The notes beneath the pieces were generated by a model, which searched no databases, was not told where the DNA came from, and worked only from the letters and a program-made list of their open reading frames with translations. Source: Toxorhynchites rutilus septentrionalis (lineage: Eukaryota; Arthropoda; Insecta; Diptera; Culicidae). Taken from it: a stretch of DNA of 64,000 nucleotides. The position numbers and the translations under genes are program-made. The stretch spans positions 79,321,704-79,385,703 of the forward strand of contig NC_073746.1 of NCBI RefSeq assembly GCF_029784135.1, in the 5' to 3' direction. Shown here one piece after another: positions 46,440 through 58,686 of the stretch (within the stretch, counting starts at the first letter, position 1; every line of letters starts with the position of its first letter).

Positions 46440-47050
46440 TTCAGGATTTTACGCGGTTTTTTTACGAGGTTTTTTTACGCGGATTTTCCAATTAACGCGG
46501 TTTTTTAAGCAGATTTTCTAATTACCGTGGTTTTTCTTACGCGATAAAAACATACTAGTGCAATATCACATCTCTCCCTCAGCTCACATTTCTCTCTTAT
46601 ACTCCCTCAGTGCATATTACGGTAATTAGTGCTTGTAATGGATCTTCGCGCTTATGAAGGAAATTAGTACCGCACCTTATCAGGATTCGTGTCGATTTTA
46701 GGTGTTGGGTAACGGGGAGCTCACCGGGCGGTACAACGGGACGGGGTTTTTACGGGCAGCGATTCTTGTATGGATTCCCCTGTCTACTTAGCTCTGGACG
46801 GTCCAACAGTGGTACTGCACGTGCATCGGCAGTAGAGTGTACAAATCACAAGGGAATCTTCTAGCATAGCAGGTGACCTCATTCGTGAGGAAAGCCGAAC
46901 TATAGCCAATGAAATTGCAGGAAAAAACTACGGGTTTCCGGAAGCGAGCAACACTCAACTTTTTACTTCCGTTTTACGTAAAGATAGTCCCATTTGATAT
47001 TTATCATTAGGTGACATGTTTTTTACGCGGATTTTCCAATTAACGCGTGT
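46440..47050 (+). repeat. ACGCGG-rich repeat blocks
   Basis: TTTTTTACGCGGATTTTCCA then ATTAACGCG occurs at 46479-46507 and again at 47019-47047. Several partial TTTACG(C/A)GG copies lie at 46446-46560. The 460 bp between have no recognised content. Direct-repeat borders suggest an element or a short minisatellite. Confidence 0.5.
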
Positions 47051-49439
47051 AGCACGGTACTGATTTCGACTTTTGGAAGCCCCTCGTTTCGTTATTTTGA
47101 ATTTCAGATCCAACACAATCTCTCCTGTGTGGATCTGGGATTCTCTCTTCTTTCTATGTATTGGATGTTTGGCAACGCGAGTGCCGCTCTCGATTTTAGA
47201 TTTGAGCAACTAGCCATAATGGGTGCTGGATGTGACTGGGCGGCTGTTTTAGCCAAGACACCCACATACCAACACTCCGAAAGACTCATGCTTTCTTTTT
47301 TTTTGCTATTTTTTCATTTGGATATTTCCCCCAAATAGCAGAGTCTTTCGGCGGGGTTTTCTTGTTCTTCAAATTTCAAAACCCGGCGAGCGCTTCGACT
47401 TGAACTCTGCTCGGGAGGTTAAAGGGTATCGCCCGCGAATGCTTGAATGCGCGACCAATGAAAGCGCAGGGGAATTTCGGTATGAATACAAAATAGTTAA
47501 CATCGTTAACTAATCCGTAATTCCGGTTCCAATGAATGTCTCGCTGATCTGAGGATCTTGAGATATGCTTGCCATTCCGAAAGTGAAAAAGGCAGGAGCG
47601 GATTAGTTTGTTCTGGTGTCGCGAGTTGAAATCCGAAGGTAGATTTTGGTGAAAGGCTACATGTGCTAGTCAGTATGATAAAGTTTCATTTTGTGATTTT
47701 TTTTATTTTCATATTTAGAATAGCAATTAAATTTAGTCCAGTAGTTGTTTTCCGTGAATTTAACTCTCCGCTTGTGTCCCCATTGAGCGGAACTGAAGGT
47801 AAGCTTCGGCATGTGACATGTGGCTAGCATTAATTTTAATTGTGGCCTGTGTGTGGTGTTCTTTTGACTGTCGTGTGTAGGAAAAAGCCGCTTCTGACCC
47901 ACGATCGGAGATTGGATTTCCGCCACCTTGTCCGTCAATTCTAGTGGCCGCGCGGAGCGCAAACCATCACTCGCGCATCCAGGGAAGGCGCATCACGACA
48001 CATCTACAAGTCGAACGCGCACTCAACGTCGACGGATCACCACCTACGCCTACGGACTTACCATTCATCGCCTGGCGTGGAACGGCGATAAGGTAGATTC
48101 TCCGCGTAAATCCTAGGTCGTGAGTAGAACCTTCTTTATCCGTAATAACATGCGCATGTAGGATAAGAATAGAAAGCCACACCACTAACAATAAAAACCA
48201 CACAACAATGCCACACCGCGAAGCACTACGCCGATGGTAGACCAATGCCCATCGGTATAGAACCCCCAAAACCGATATGAGCGAATAGTCATGGTAGTAA
48301 ACGCACCATTCTTAATCTTTTGAGTGCTATGGTTCGAGGGTTCGAAACCGATAGTAATACGTAGCAAATAAAATGTAATGTTTAGAGTTAAATTTATGAT
48401 GCATTCAACGTTTTCTGGGTTCATGTTTATGAATGAGTTTCGTGACCGAGTTAGTTGTGTAGTGTTTAAATGAGTTAATTTATGTAAATAAATAAATGTT
48501 GTTGAGATAGAGTAGATCTTAAAAGACTCTAAAGACAGTCCAGGGTTGGGACTCCTCTTCTTGTGAAGCTTTGCAATCCCCGCTCACGTCTCTGAAACTG
48601 GTTTCTTCAAGGTGGGTGGAGCGGACATAATTAAGTTGGTCCAGTGAGGAGAACTTTTCGGCATAATCGGTATTAATTGGACCGGTCGAAGGATTTTCTG
48701 TTGTTGGAATTGCGGAACGCGGACAAACGGTGTCGCGAGTCCGACTGTAGCGCAGGTGAAAGTCGCGGAACAAACCGGGGTTTGGAAGGAAAGGACAAAC
48801 CCGCCCTTAGGTGTTGGGTGTCTCATCGCCGGGCAAAGCGAAAACACGGCGGTTGGTCTCCCTCGCGGGAGTGGTGCTTAAGCCAACCGCTTACCTGCGT
48901 AAACTATCCGGTAGCGACGAACTCGCGCGCTTCCCCGGCGTCGCGGATTACACGCGGGTTTTTTTTATGAAGTACGTATCCCCCGCGTGAAAAGAACCTG
49001 GGTGTATTTTAATTCATAAGCTCAATGAGAATACGTACATAAATTCGAATTGAAATCTTATTATCTATTCACTTACCAAATGATACATCTGCTCACCGTT
49101 CTACTTTATATTACTTCATATGTTACCTTTTTTTTACACTGCTTTTGAATTTAAATTTCAAATATTTGCAGCAGTCTGTGTTTACCTGAATGAGCAATGA
49201 ATGACCATTAGATGAAATCGAAGGAAATGATATTCCTATCCACCGACGCTTCAACTTAGTTTTCACGTTCACGATTTCCGATTCGTTTGACATTTTTAAT
49301 GACAATAAATAAATCAAAATGTTAAAAAATGTATCATGGATCTAGGAAAATTTTGAAAAATAAACACAAATAACCTTTTATTTTGCTGGAAGAATTATAC
49401 CGCTTTGTCTTAAATTCCGAACACTTCATCTATATATAT
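47051..49439. other. Unassigned, partly GC-rich
   Basis: 47100-47480 and 47880-48960 are GC-richer. Open frames near 48677-48970 (97 codons) show no convincing domain. A short palindrome, ACGCGGG ... CCCGCGT, lies at 48952-48988. No paired long direct repeats were found, so I do not call an LTR element. Confidence 0.35.
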
Positions 49440-49962
49440 AAAAATGAAGTGATGTCTGTCTGTCTGTCTGATTCTTATAGACTCGGAAACTACTGAACCG
49501 ATCGACATGAAAATTGGTATGTGGGGGTTTTTGGGGCCGGGGAAGGTTTTCGTGATATTTTGAGACCCCTCCCCCCTCTCTAAGGGGGGGTTGCCATACA
49601 AATGAAACACAAATTTCTGCATTACTCGAGAATTAATCAAGCAAACGAAACCAAAGTTGGCATGTGAAAGTTTTAGGGTGCAATAAATGTTTCTATGATG
49701 GTTAGACAGTCCTTCCCCCACTCAAAGGGGGGGCTGCCATACAAATGAAACACACATTTTTGCATTACCCGAGAATTAATCAAGCAAATTAAACCAAATT
49801 ATGCATATGGAAACTTTAGGGAGCAAAGAATGTTTCTATGGTGGTTAGATACCCCTCCCCCCTCTCTTAGGGGTGGCTGCCATACAAATAAAACACAAAT
49901 TTCTGCACTACTCGAGAATTAATCAAGTAAATGGGCGGGACGAAGTTTGCCGGGTTAACTAG
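49440..49962 (+). mobile_element. Non-autonomous Helitron-like element, complete ends
   Basis: It begins TC (49440-49441) as TCTATATATATAAAAATGAA, then GTCTGTCTGTCTGTCTG and CTCGGAAACTACTGAACCGA. Three minisatellite units follow. It ends GGGCGGGACGAAGTTTGCCG, then GGTTAACTAG (49962). The host A at 49439 and T at 49963 fit the Helitron rule of insertion between A and T without duplication. There is no coding capacity, so it would depend on a Rep made elsewhere. Confidence 0.78.
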
Positions 49963-49965
49963 TTA

Positions 49966-50757
<792 letters not shown>

Positions 50758-51690
50758 GAAAACATCATCCCGCCCAAAATTTGTTTTTAGTTATCAATAC
50801 CTTCAAACATTCACGTATTCTTACTAAGCGAAAGTTTATGAGTCCAATCGCAGAACTGTTCATTGATTGATCTTCCAATCGACCCCGTTGAATTTACCTT
50901 TTACTATAAAAAATCCTAGTGTTTCTACCAAAACTCTTCATTATGATACCAGATTATTTCCAGACACAATTCTCGTTCAAGATTTTTTGCCACTTGCAAA
51001 AAAAATGTTTCTCCGTTACATGGAATGATTGTTTTATACAGAAAATATGATAGAATAAAGACAGACCCCTCCTCTCTTCTCCCCTTAGAGAGGGTAGAGG
51101 AGAAATCTTCACTTGCCAAATTTGGCTCCATTTGCTTGATTAGTTTTCGAGTTATGCAGAAATTTGTGTTTAATTTGTAAGGCGGCCACAAACCATACCC
51201 CCCCAAGAGAAGGGAGAGGAATATCTAACCACCATAGAAACATTTATTGCACCCTAAAACCTCCACATGCTCAATTTGGTTTCATTTGCTTGATTAATTT
51301 CGAGTAATGCAGAAATTTGTGTTTCATTTGTATGGCAGGCACCCCTCAGAGAGGGGGGTGGAGAGACTAACCACCATAGGAACATTTATTGCACCCTAAA
51401 ACCTCTATATGCCTAATTTGGTTTCATTTGCTTGATTAATTCCCGAGTTATGTAGAAATTTGTGATTAATCTGTATGGTAGCCCCCCCCCCTTAGAGAGG
51501 GGGGTGGAGAGTCTAACCACCATAGAAACATTTATTGCACCCTAATACCTAAATATACCTAATTTGGTTTCATTTGCTTGAATAATTCTCGAGTAATGTA
51601 GAAATTTGCGTTTAATTAGTATGGCAGCCCCCTCTTAGAGTGGGGGGAGGGGTCTCAAAGTATCACGAAAACGTAAGCACGAAAACGTAA
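50758..51690 (-). mobile_element. Helitron-like element in opposite orientation, truncated
   Basis: The left edge CATCCCGCCCAAAATTTG is the reverse of the normal 3' end, without the last about 20 bases. 50760-51050 matches 36355-36560. Then about four minisatellite units run in reverse orientation (51080-51650), and the element stops near TATCACGAAAACG before its TC end. Confidence 0.7.
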
Positions 51691-52293
51691 GTGAAAACGT
51701 TGGTAAGCGATAATACTGTCAAAGTTGGTTCTTGAACAGAGTAACGTCGTTCACTCTATGATATCCGAAAGCCCCGAAATAAGTGTTGGTTATCTGCGGA
51801 AAGTGATCATCTCAACGCGAGTGTACGAAAATTATATGGTCACCAATTTTTTTAAATGTTTCATTACTTATTTTTCATGAATTTATCAATTTTTATCAAT
51901 ATGTATTATTCCTCATGTATGTATTATGTTCTCTGAAGTTCGAGTCGATTCGTTCCTTAGTTTCCACGGCCTCATAAAGAGTTAACCAATACAAAATTAC
52001 ATTTCAGTTGCACATGATGTGACGCGAATCTTGGTTGGTTTGAACAAAATCAGTTGCAATAACTTACCCTTTGCTCAATCTTGTTTCCGAATTCTAATCA
52101 GTATTTTTTACCGCAAATTTGCTTCTTAAATTCGAGGTAGATCCTATGTATCGCATTTTGGACAAAGAGAAATGGTTAATAGAAATAACTTTTGGATTTG
52201 ACCAAGTTACACATATTGTGCAACCACACTTATCAAGAAATATCTTTGGTGAGTAGAGTGTAGTTTATTTCAAACATTGGTTTCCAATATTTG
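51691..52293. other. Unassigned, AT-rich
   Basis: A short ACGAAAACGTAAG duplication lies at 51666-51700. No gene was seen. Confidence 0.4.
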
Positions 52294-52660
52294 CTATATA
52301 AAACGCCAAAAGATGCATACTTTGACAGTTAACCATTCTGGCTGCTGTGAGCCGGAATTCTCATCTCCTACTATCGTACATTCTGTTTTCAGAATATTAA
52401 GACAAACTCTTGATTCTCTTCCAAATCCCATGAAACCTTCATTATAACCCTCTAGCTTCAGCACATTGTCCACAACTATGCAAATCCTCAACCTATCATT
52501 AATCAATATCCTAGAAAATTACATTTGTCGTATGATCCGAATCATATTGATAAACCTTTCATTAATTATCATATTTTATGATGTTTTAATTAAAAATGAA
52601 TTTTCAACAGTATAAAATGCTCGTTTTAAATCAAATAAAAGAATGATGCCTTTATGTTTC
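52294..52660 (-). pseudogene. LINE reverse transcriptase relic, internally deleted
   Basis: Minus-strand reading gives IILLFDLKRAFYTVENSFLI (about 52650-52595), a weak RT motif A, followed by MIRIIRQM. The downstream open frame 52506-52294 contains GRESRVCLNILKTECTIVG, like the post-YADD region of many LINE RTs. The block between, including the catalytic DD, is missing. The clade is uncertain, possibly RTE-like or another RNase H-less group. Confidence 0.5.
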
Positions 52661-53189
52661 TTTGATCTGAATTCCACAATTTTATCACCCAGAGCTCACT
52701 CCACAATTTTATCACGCATCGAAAACATCATATTGTTTATGAGCACATTTTTAATCCGTATAGCTTATTGATTTTCTTTCATCTTTTTCCAAACACCTAA
52801 TTATTGTTCAGCTGAATCTCATTATTCTATCAACTACGTGAAAACAGAAGTTGCTTTTTCAGATAGATAAATCCAACTTTAGCTTTGCCAACGAATAATT
52901 TCTCTGTAACTTCGAACTGAATAGTTTCATAATTGGATTCAGTTCAGCGAACTACGAGTACCTCGACTCCAACCAATCTGCTGAAAATTTTCGTTATCAG
53001 ATTCAACAAGACCCATCGGATAAATCATAAATATTTGATTCGGGCATCATACAGCAGAGCCTGTATAACGAAAAGTTATGGGGTTCTTACGACGCGTTTG
53101 GCTTTTTCAAGCCTTATAATAATACAATTACATTAGCTATGCGTGCAATTAAATAAAGCTCGATGAGTCTTCCAGAGATATCGATTAGA
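52661..53189. other. Unassigned
   Basis: CCACAATTTTATCAC is directly repeated at 52674 and 52701. No gene was seen. Confidence 0.4.
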
Positions 53190-53191
53190 TT

Positions 53192-53526
53192 TTGGACGCA
53201 TGTGTCATAGCCATTTTCATACTTGATTCTCAATTTTATAAAAAAGTTCTACAGTTCTACATGTCAGTTACAATGGGACAGCGGCCTACAGTTTTTCAAG
53301 CAGCAATACAAGCTATTCTAACATGTACATGTACATGTACAAATGAAGCCGAATGTAGGGCTCTATCAACACCAAGACAATCCAAATTATTCATTACACC
53401 TTGTAACAGAATAACACGCAACCTACTCAGCTTGAATAAGGCAGATTTGAGTACATTAACCGGTCTATTGACCGGACACTGTCCGAGCAGGTATCACCTT
53501 AAAAAAAATCGGAAAACTGGCAGATG
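53192..53526 (+). pseudogene. LINE RNase H / C-terminal fragment
   Basis: The 111-codon frame contains GQRPTVFQAAIQAIL, similar to the VFQAEI.AI strand of LINE RNase H. It then jumps to LLSLNKADLSTLTGLLTGHC with PSRYHL, the usual C-terminal tail of I/LOA-type ORF2. The WVPGH block is missing. An ACATGT repeat (53321-53340) encodes TCTCTC and looks like a local expansion. Confidence 0.6.
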
Positions 53527-53529
53527 ATA

Positions 53530-53640
53530 ACTGTCGTTTTTCAAATGGACTGTGTTCGAGCTTCATCCTTACTCCCCGGACCTCGCCCCTAGCGACTATC
53601 ACTTATTCCCTGAGTGATGGGACGAACTGACACTGCATAC
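53530..53640 (+). pseudogene. Mariner transposase fragment
   Basis: One frame reads ELHPYSPDLAPSDYHLFPE, the hallmark mariner YSPDLAPSDYHLF block carrying the last catalytic Asp. Flanking codons are lost. Confidence 0.7.
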
Positions 53641-53750
53641 ATAGCAAACTGGAGTGCACTACAATAGATCAAACTAATGGTCACAGTGGTACAAAGCTCC
53701 TACAGAAGAAGAACATTGCAACGGTCCTTCATGTACCCCAGAACAAAGTA

Positions 53751-54794
53751 AAGGGTGTGTCACATCAAATTGCATCACGGAAAAAACGCTGTAGAAATTT
53801 AATTTTTAGGAATTATATCTTCATCTTTCGCTTATAATCAGATAAGAGTGTATAGATCACATTGGTCATGCTTCACTGTCAATTTTTCGTAAATTTGGAA
53901 AAATGTCGTCGAACGAAAAAGAGCGTCGTGAATTAATCCTGCGCACTCATTTCGAGAATCCGGAGTTGTCACATCGGGACATCGGTAAGATGCTGGGAAT
54001 CGTCCAATCCACGGTCAGCTGAGTACTAAAACGATACTTCGAGAACCTAACCATCGACCGGAAGGTGAAGAACGGCAAAAATGGATGTTCCGTCAGTGAA
54101 AAAGATCACAAGCGCGTAGTTAAGCAGTTTAGACGTGATCCGAGAAGTTCGGTCCGGGATGTCGCCAATAAGCTGAATTTGTCAAGTTCATTCGTCCAGC
54201 GGACCAAGCAGCGGGAGGGCCTGCGTACATACAAGGTTCAGAAGGCTCCTAACCGCGACGAAAGGCAAAACATGGTGGGGAAGACGCGAGCCCGGAAGCT
54301 GTACACCGAAATGCTGACGAAGCCGCATTGCCTGGTAATGGACGACGAAACCTACGTCAAAGCGGACTTTCGTCAGCTGCCGGGCCTGTTGTTCTTCTCC
54401 GCTTCGTGCGACTATTCAAAGGACGTGTTGGAGTGGTACGAAGCCAACGGGGTCACCTTCGTGCCAAAGGAAATGAACCCGCCCAACGCGCCCGTAGTTT
54501 CGCCCAATAGAGAAATATTGGGCGATTATGAAGCAGGCCCTCCGGAAGAACCCAAAAGTTGTCAAATCGGAGGCGGAGGAGAAACTACAACCTGACGTTG
54601 TACAGAACCTTATGGACGGGGTAAAGAGGAAGGTGCGAGCATACGGGCTTGGGCTCGAAGTATGAATAAAAAGTAAACGCCAAAAGTTGTTTAATAGTTT
54701 TTATTTTACTGTCTAAAATTTTCAAAAGGATCGGTCTACTGGGCGAATTTCTACAGCGTTTTTTCCGTGATGCAATTTGATGTGACACACCCTT
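53751..54794 (+). mobile_element. DD37E transposon, internally deleted copy
   Basis: It has the same ends as 40573-41842 (AAGGGTGTGTCACATCAAAT) with TA at 53749-53750 and 54795-54796. It is 1044 bp against 1270 bp, because of a deletion in the catalytic core. Confidence 0.93.
53903..54660 (+). pseudogene. DD37E transposase, deleted and frameshifted
   Basis: From ATG at 53903 the sequence follows the 40-kb copy until a TGA at 54020-54022 (codon 40, Arg in the other copy). The frame continues to FRQLPG (about 54381). There a deletion of about 80 codons removes the segment up to the second catalytic region, leaving only CDYSKDVLEW. A frameshift near 54490 (NAP then VVSPNRE) loses the catalytic Glu. 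The C-terminal text MDGVKRKVRAYGLGLEV is still readable in another frame. It cannot be active, but its ends could be mobilised by a related transposase. Confidence 0.9.
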
Positions 54795-55070
54795 TAATCG
54801 ACGACGAGAAATGTTGAAATTCTTACCATAAGAGGACAAAGTTTCATCTCGGCTCCGGTTGCTTGAGTAATATGATTTCACTAAAAATATACGTTTTTGT
54901 AAATTGTACATCTCGGCACTAAAAACCATCCGATCAGACTGAACATGTAGCCGAATAGTAACGTCCCGAAGTGGGGAATGCAGTGTTACCGTCGACGGAG
55001 CGAAAAAAAAATAAGGAGCTGTTCAATTTTATCTGCGTGAGCGTTTAATCTGAAAGACCCTTATAAAACA

Positions 55071-55631
55071 ATTTCTTGAGGCCTTTTCCGATTTTTTTCT
55101 AAAACATTGTATATAAGGTAGCAGCAAAATCACCATTTTCATTATCAATCAACACGTTGACTCCCTTGGTGGTTACCTGTGACCGGTTGTCAACATGGAT
55201 ACAGTGCCGTGAGGTCCCGCATTGATCGGCATTGCATAATGAGGAAATCACGCTGGCGCTTTGGGTAAACCATGAAAAATGCATCTGGCTTCCAATGTGT
55301 TTAGTTGCGACTAATATAAAATCGTGATCGTGTTCGAAATTGTCTTTTCTTGAAAAAATCGGTACTCGAAATCCACATGTATGATTAAAAAATTAAAAAG
55401 TTGTTGAGAAGTTACAGTTCTATTAGTTCAATTCATAAATTAGTAGAAAATGCTTCAGACAACTACGCCTTTGAAAATGTATAGAAATTTCACGAACATT
55501 ACTAATTAAATGAAATTTGGGTACACATCGAAAGCGGTTAGTTCTAAGATGAAAAATAGAAACGTTTTTTTGTGTAGATCCCTTTTTTATACATGCATTT
55601 TTTTCCTGTATTAAAATTTCGTAAAGGGCCT
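55071..55631. other. Unassigned
   Basis: AACACGTTGACTCCC at 55152 resembles GCACGTTGAGTCCC at 35590 and may be a small shared repeat. No gene was seen. Confidence 0.35.
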
Positions 55632-56281
55632 GGCCGGATACGGGAGTAAAAAGTGCCCCCAAACCAAATCACCAGCTGTATGGCAAATATTGTATAGGAT
55701 ATTAAATGAGAAATTTTGGCAGTTTATTTAAACCCATATATGTTTTAACATAGGGACTATAGTGAAAAACAAAAAAAAATAATAAAAATTAAAATACTAA
55801 AAAAAATGTAAATTCGGAAAAAAAAATTTTTGGTTCAGTACTACTCTAATTCATATTTAAATGTATTCCTACGGCTTTTATAGATATGTGTGATTTTTTT
55901 CAGATTTTTTTCAGTGTTGCGTGTTACAATTTGTTTTTTTTATATTTCCAAAGAGTCTGGCTGGGTAACGAAATAAAAAGTCCCCCAAACTAAATCACCA
56001 ACTGTATGGAAAATATTGTAGAGGGTATTAAATAAAATATTTTGGCAGTAGTACCGTATATTTGAGTCCTTATTTGGTGCACCATAGGATCTATGGTGAA
56101 AAATGCACCTTCTGGTTTTTTCACGCCATTCTCAATAGCTTTGAGACAAAAATAAGAGAAAAAAAACTGAAAGTACATCTTACTAAGGTGTATCGATGAA
56201 TATCTTCAAAAAATTTTTTCATCAAAAAATTTAATGATAAAAAAATTAAATACCTGGTACAAAAAAAAAATTTATATGGTG

Positions 56282-56550
56282 CAGGTCGGACTCGATTATC
56301 CGCAGACTCGATTATCCGGGATTCGATTATCCGGAGTATTTAATTTTTGATTTTCGGAAATTTTGAATAGGTATCAAAAGAAAAGGGCTTGATTAGTAGA
56401 ATGCAGTTATTTATGAAAAATGCAAATCCAAGATGGCGGCCACTACAAAATGGCGAATGACATATTTTCTCAGAACCCCATCAATATGGGTATCAAATGG
56501 AAAGGCTTGACTAGTAGAACACAGTTATTTATTAAAAATGCAAATCCAAA
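56282..56550 (+). repeat. Pogo-type end followed by minisatellite, left part
   Basis: CAGGTCGGACTCGATTATCC at 56282 is a pogo-type terminal repeat with three inner GATTATCCG copies. About two units of a 110-115 bp minisatellite follow (GGGCTTGA.TAGTAGAA, AAATGCAAATCCAAGATGGC). The array is cut by the element at 56551 and resumes at 58010. Confidence 0.7.
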
Positions 56551-56597
56551 ATCAGTGGGTTATATCTATGATATAACCGCAAGGTTTACGTGGGACT

Positions 56598-56754
56598 TTT
56601 TTTTTTTTTTTTTTCTGTATTTTAGTGACTTTCAACGCTTCTGGCTGGTTCGTCACTTTTACCTTCCATTTTGGAAGAATGTCGGGAGTGAGAATTGAAC
56701 TCGTGATCTTGAGCGTGAGAAGTATGGATGTTACCTCCACGCCAGATCGGCTCC
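56598..56754 (-). mobile_element. tRNA-derived SINE with poly(A) and exact 12-bp duplication
   Basis: On the minus strand the head has GATCTGGCGTGGAGGTAAC (A-box-like) and GATCACGAGTTCAATTCTC (B-box-like). The 3' end is an A tract (T run 56597-56614 on plus). TTACGTGGGACT occurs at 56586-56597 and 56755-56766. It is about 157 bp long and belongs to a third SINE type, distinct from those at 7291 and 31466. Confidence 0.88.
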
Positions 56755-57394
56755 TTACGTGGGACTAACTTAGCTTACCAATCATTTGTTTGTATTGATT
56801 AAATTGTTGGTTGAATGATACAGTTTCCGAATTCAATTGAATTCAATATATTTGCTTTGTGAGTTGAATAAATGCCATGTTTCATGCATTGTGATAGATT
56901 ATGTTCTTCATTACAAGTAAGTTTGATGATAGTCCTTTTATGTTTGGTGTATATTTAGACAAAATATGTGAACGGAAGAATTATCAAACGATTATTTTAT
57001 TTTACATTTCCCTCTGAAGTTTGCATCTCTCAAGTGTACGTACTTCTCGAACCGCGAATTTGCTTGATTTGATGAACTTCAGGCACTCAGTTTCGATTTT
57101 GACATGTACGTCGAACGCATATTGTTTGATCAATAGGTGTTATCGCAGCAAATGGTTATCAACATTTTGCCTAATCATCAAATGGTATGCGTAGAAATTC
57201 AGTGAGCAGAAGATATGAAGGCTTATTCTTCAATACAATTTTGAATAACCGAGCCAAAGCGTTGTGTTCGTACCCGCTTTTATAATCTATGTTAGGAAAA
57301 CACTGTCCGGAGTGCAAAAAAAAAACATACGGGTGCAGAAGTACCCTCGCCTTGCATGAATCAACAATATTCTAGACTGCACAAAGCCAAGAGA

Positions 57395-57720
57395 GTACAA
57401 AAGTACTCGCAGTTTGCATTTATTTGCAAAGTCCATTTCCCCTAGACACCTTGGTTTTGAAGTCTGTGTTGGGGGAACACATTTCAGTCGGAATAAAAAT
57501 ACCCCCGACTTGCATGTATTTGCAATGCCAATTTCCCCACGCTCCATGGAATTGAAGTTTGTGTTAGAGAAACACATTTCAGTCGGATCAAGAATACCCC
57601 CGACTTTGCAATGCCGATTTCTCCAACACTGCTTGGTTTTGAAGTATGTGTTAGGGAACACATTTCGGTGTATTTGTATTTGCAATGCCGATTTCCCCAA
57701 GGCTGCTTGATTATGATGGC
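57395..57720 (+). repeat. Tandem array, about four units of 75-108 bp
   Basis: Units share TATTTGCAATGCC, GATTTCCCCA, TTGGTTTTGAAGT, GTGTTAGGGAACACATTTC and CGGT in order. It is the same family as 19268-19545. Confidence 0.82.
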
Positions 57721-58009
57721 TGTGTTCGGGAAACCATAAATCGGACCAATCAAAATGAGGCAGTTAGGGCGTTTAGATAACGCTTAACAGTTTACAGTTA
57801 TTCAATTGTTTATCTAATGAAAAATAACATTTTATTAATTGCGATAGATGCGTAGAAATATTCCCTATCAATTGATGTAAACATCTTTCCGATCCAGCAA
57901 GAAATGTTCGAGTTATAAGCATTCGGAATCTTTAATTTTTTTCTGCATGTTCTGTGATTAGGTTTTCATTTTACACCCCATATTCTCCGGTTAGACGTAG
58001 TCCCACGTC

Positions 58010-58686
58010 AAAATGGCCGCCACCGCAAGATGGCGCCATATATATTTTTTTCACAACCCTGTCAATATGAGTATCAAATAAAAGGGCTTGACTAGTAGAA
58101 TACAGTTATTTATGAAAAATGCAAATCTAAGATGGCGGCCATACAAAATGGCGGATTACCTATTTTCTCAGAACCCCATCAATATGGTTATCAAATGAAA
58201 GGGCTTGACTAGTAGAACACAGTTATTTATGAAAAATGCCCAAAAACGTATCAAAAGAAAGTTCTCGACTAGTGGAACATATTAGATAATGAAAAATCCA
58301 ATTTATAGATGGCCGCAGTCCCAAAACAACTAATTGCTTTTTGAATGGTTTCATTCAGCTTGACCTGTTTCTATGTATGTTTGAATGTGTATTGGGTTGT
58401 CCCACATTAATAGGAAATTGACCCCGTTCCTGTTGAGTGATTGATCTGAAATATGAAACATACATTTAATTCTACTGTCATTATAAAACTGCGTATTCCA
58501 TAATCTTGAAAAATTCAATTTGGCCGCCGCAAAAAATGGCTGAATGGCTTGATTTGGAGAATACACTACACTATGAACAACATAAATTCGGAAAGGTCGC
58601 CGTCACAGAATGGTCGACTATGTATTTTTTTGCAATCCACTCAATATTGATATCAAATGAAATGATTTGACTAATAGAATACAGTA
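58010..58686 (+). repeat. Minisatellite, right part
   Basis: Several units of 110-115 bp carry AAATGAAAGGGCTTGACTAG, ACAGTTATTTATGAAAAATG and AAGATGGCGGCC, decaying toward 58600. This continues the array at 56345-56550 across the inserted element. Confidence 0.72.

Larger units (their letters stand above)
53641..55070 (-). mobile_element. Mariner-like repeat, interrupted by a DD37E element
   Basis: 53690-53748 and 54797-55070 together match 61225-61520 without a gap (GACGAGAAATGTTGAAATTC, CCATAAGAGGACAAAGTTTC, GTGAGCGTTTAATCTGAAAG). The DD37E element sits at the TA inside AAAGTAATCGACG, so the 61-kb copy is an empty-site version. In that copy the minus strand encodes a mariner C-terminal fragment. 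Confidence 0.75.
56551..58005 (+). mobile_element. Tandem-repeat element with GGGTTATATC start and CCCACGTCA end
   Basis: It starts CAGTGGGTTATATCTATGAT then TTTACGTGGGACTAAC and ends GACGTAGTCCCACGTC, the same inverted sub-ends as 28848-29921. It lies in the minisatellite, which continues on both sides. It contains a SINE (56598-56754) and a tandem array (57395-57720). No transposase was recognised. Confidence 0.68.

Noticed and set aside
48677..48970. Possible gag zinc knuckle (FCCWNCG) and LTR element in the 47-49 kb GC-rich region
   Set aside because: Cys spacing does not complete a CCHC knuckle, and no pair of long terminal repeats or primer-binding site could be shown.
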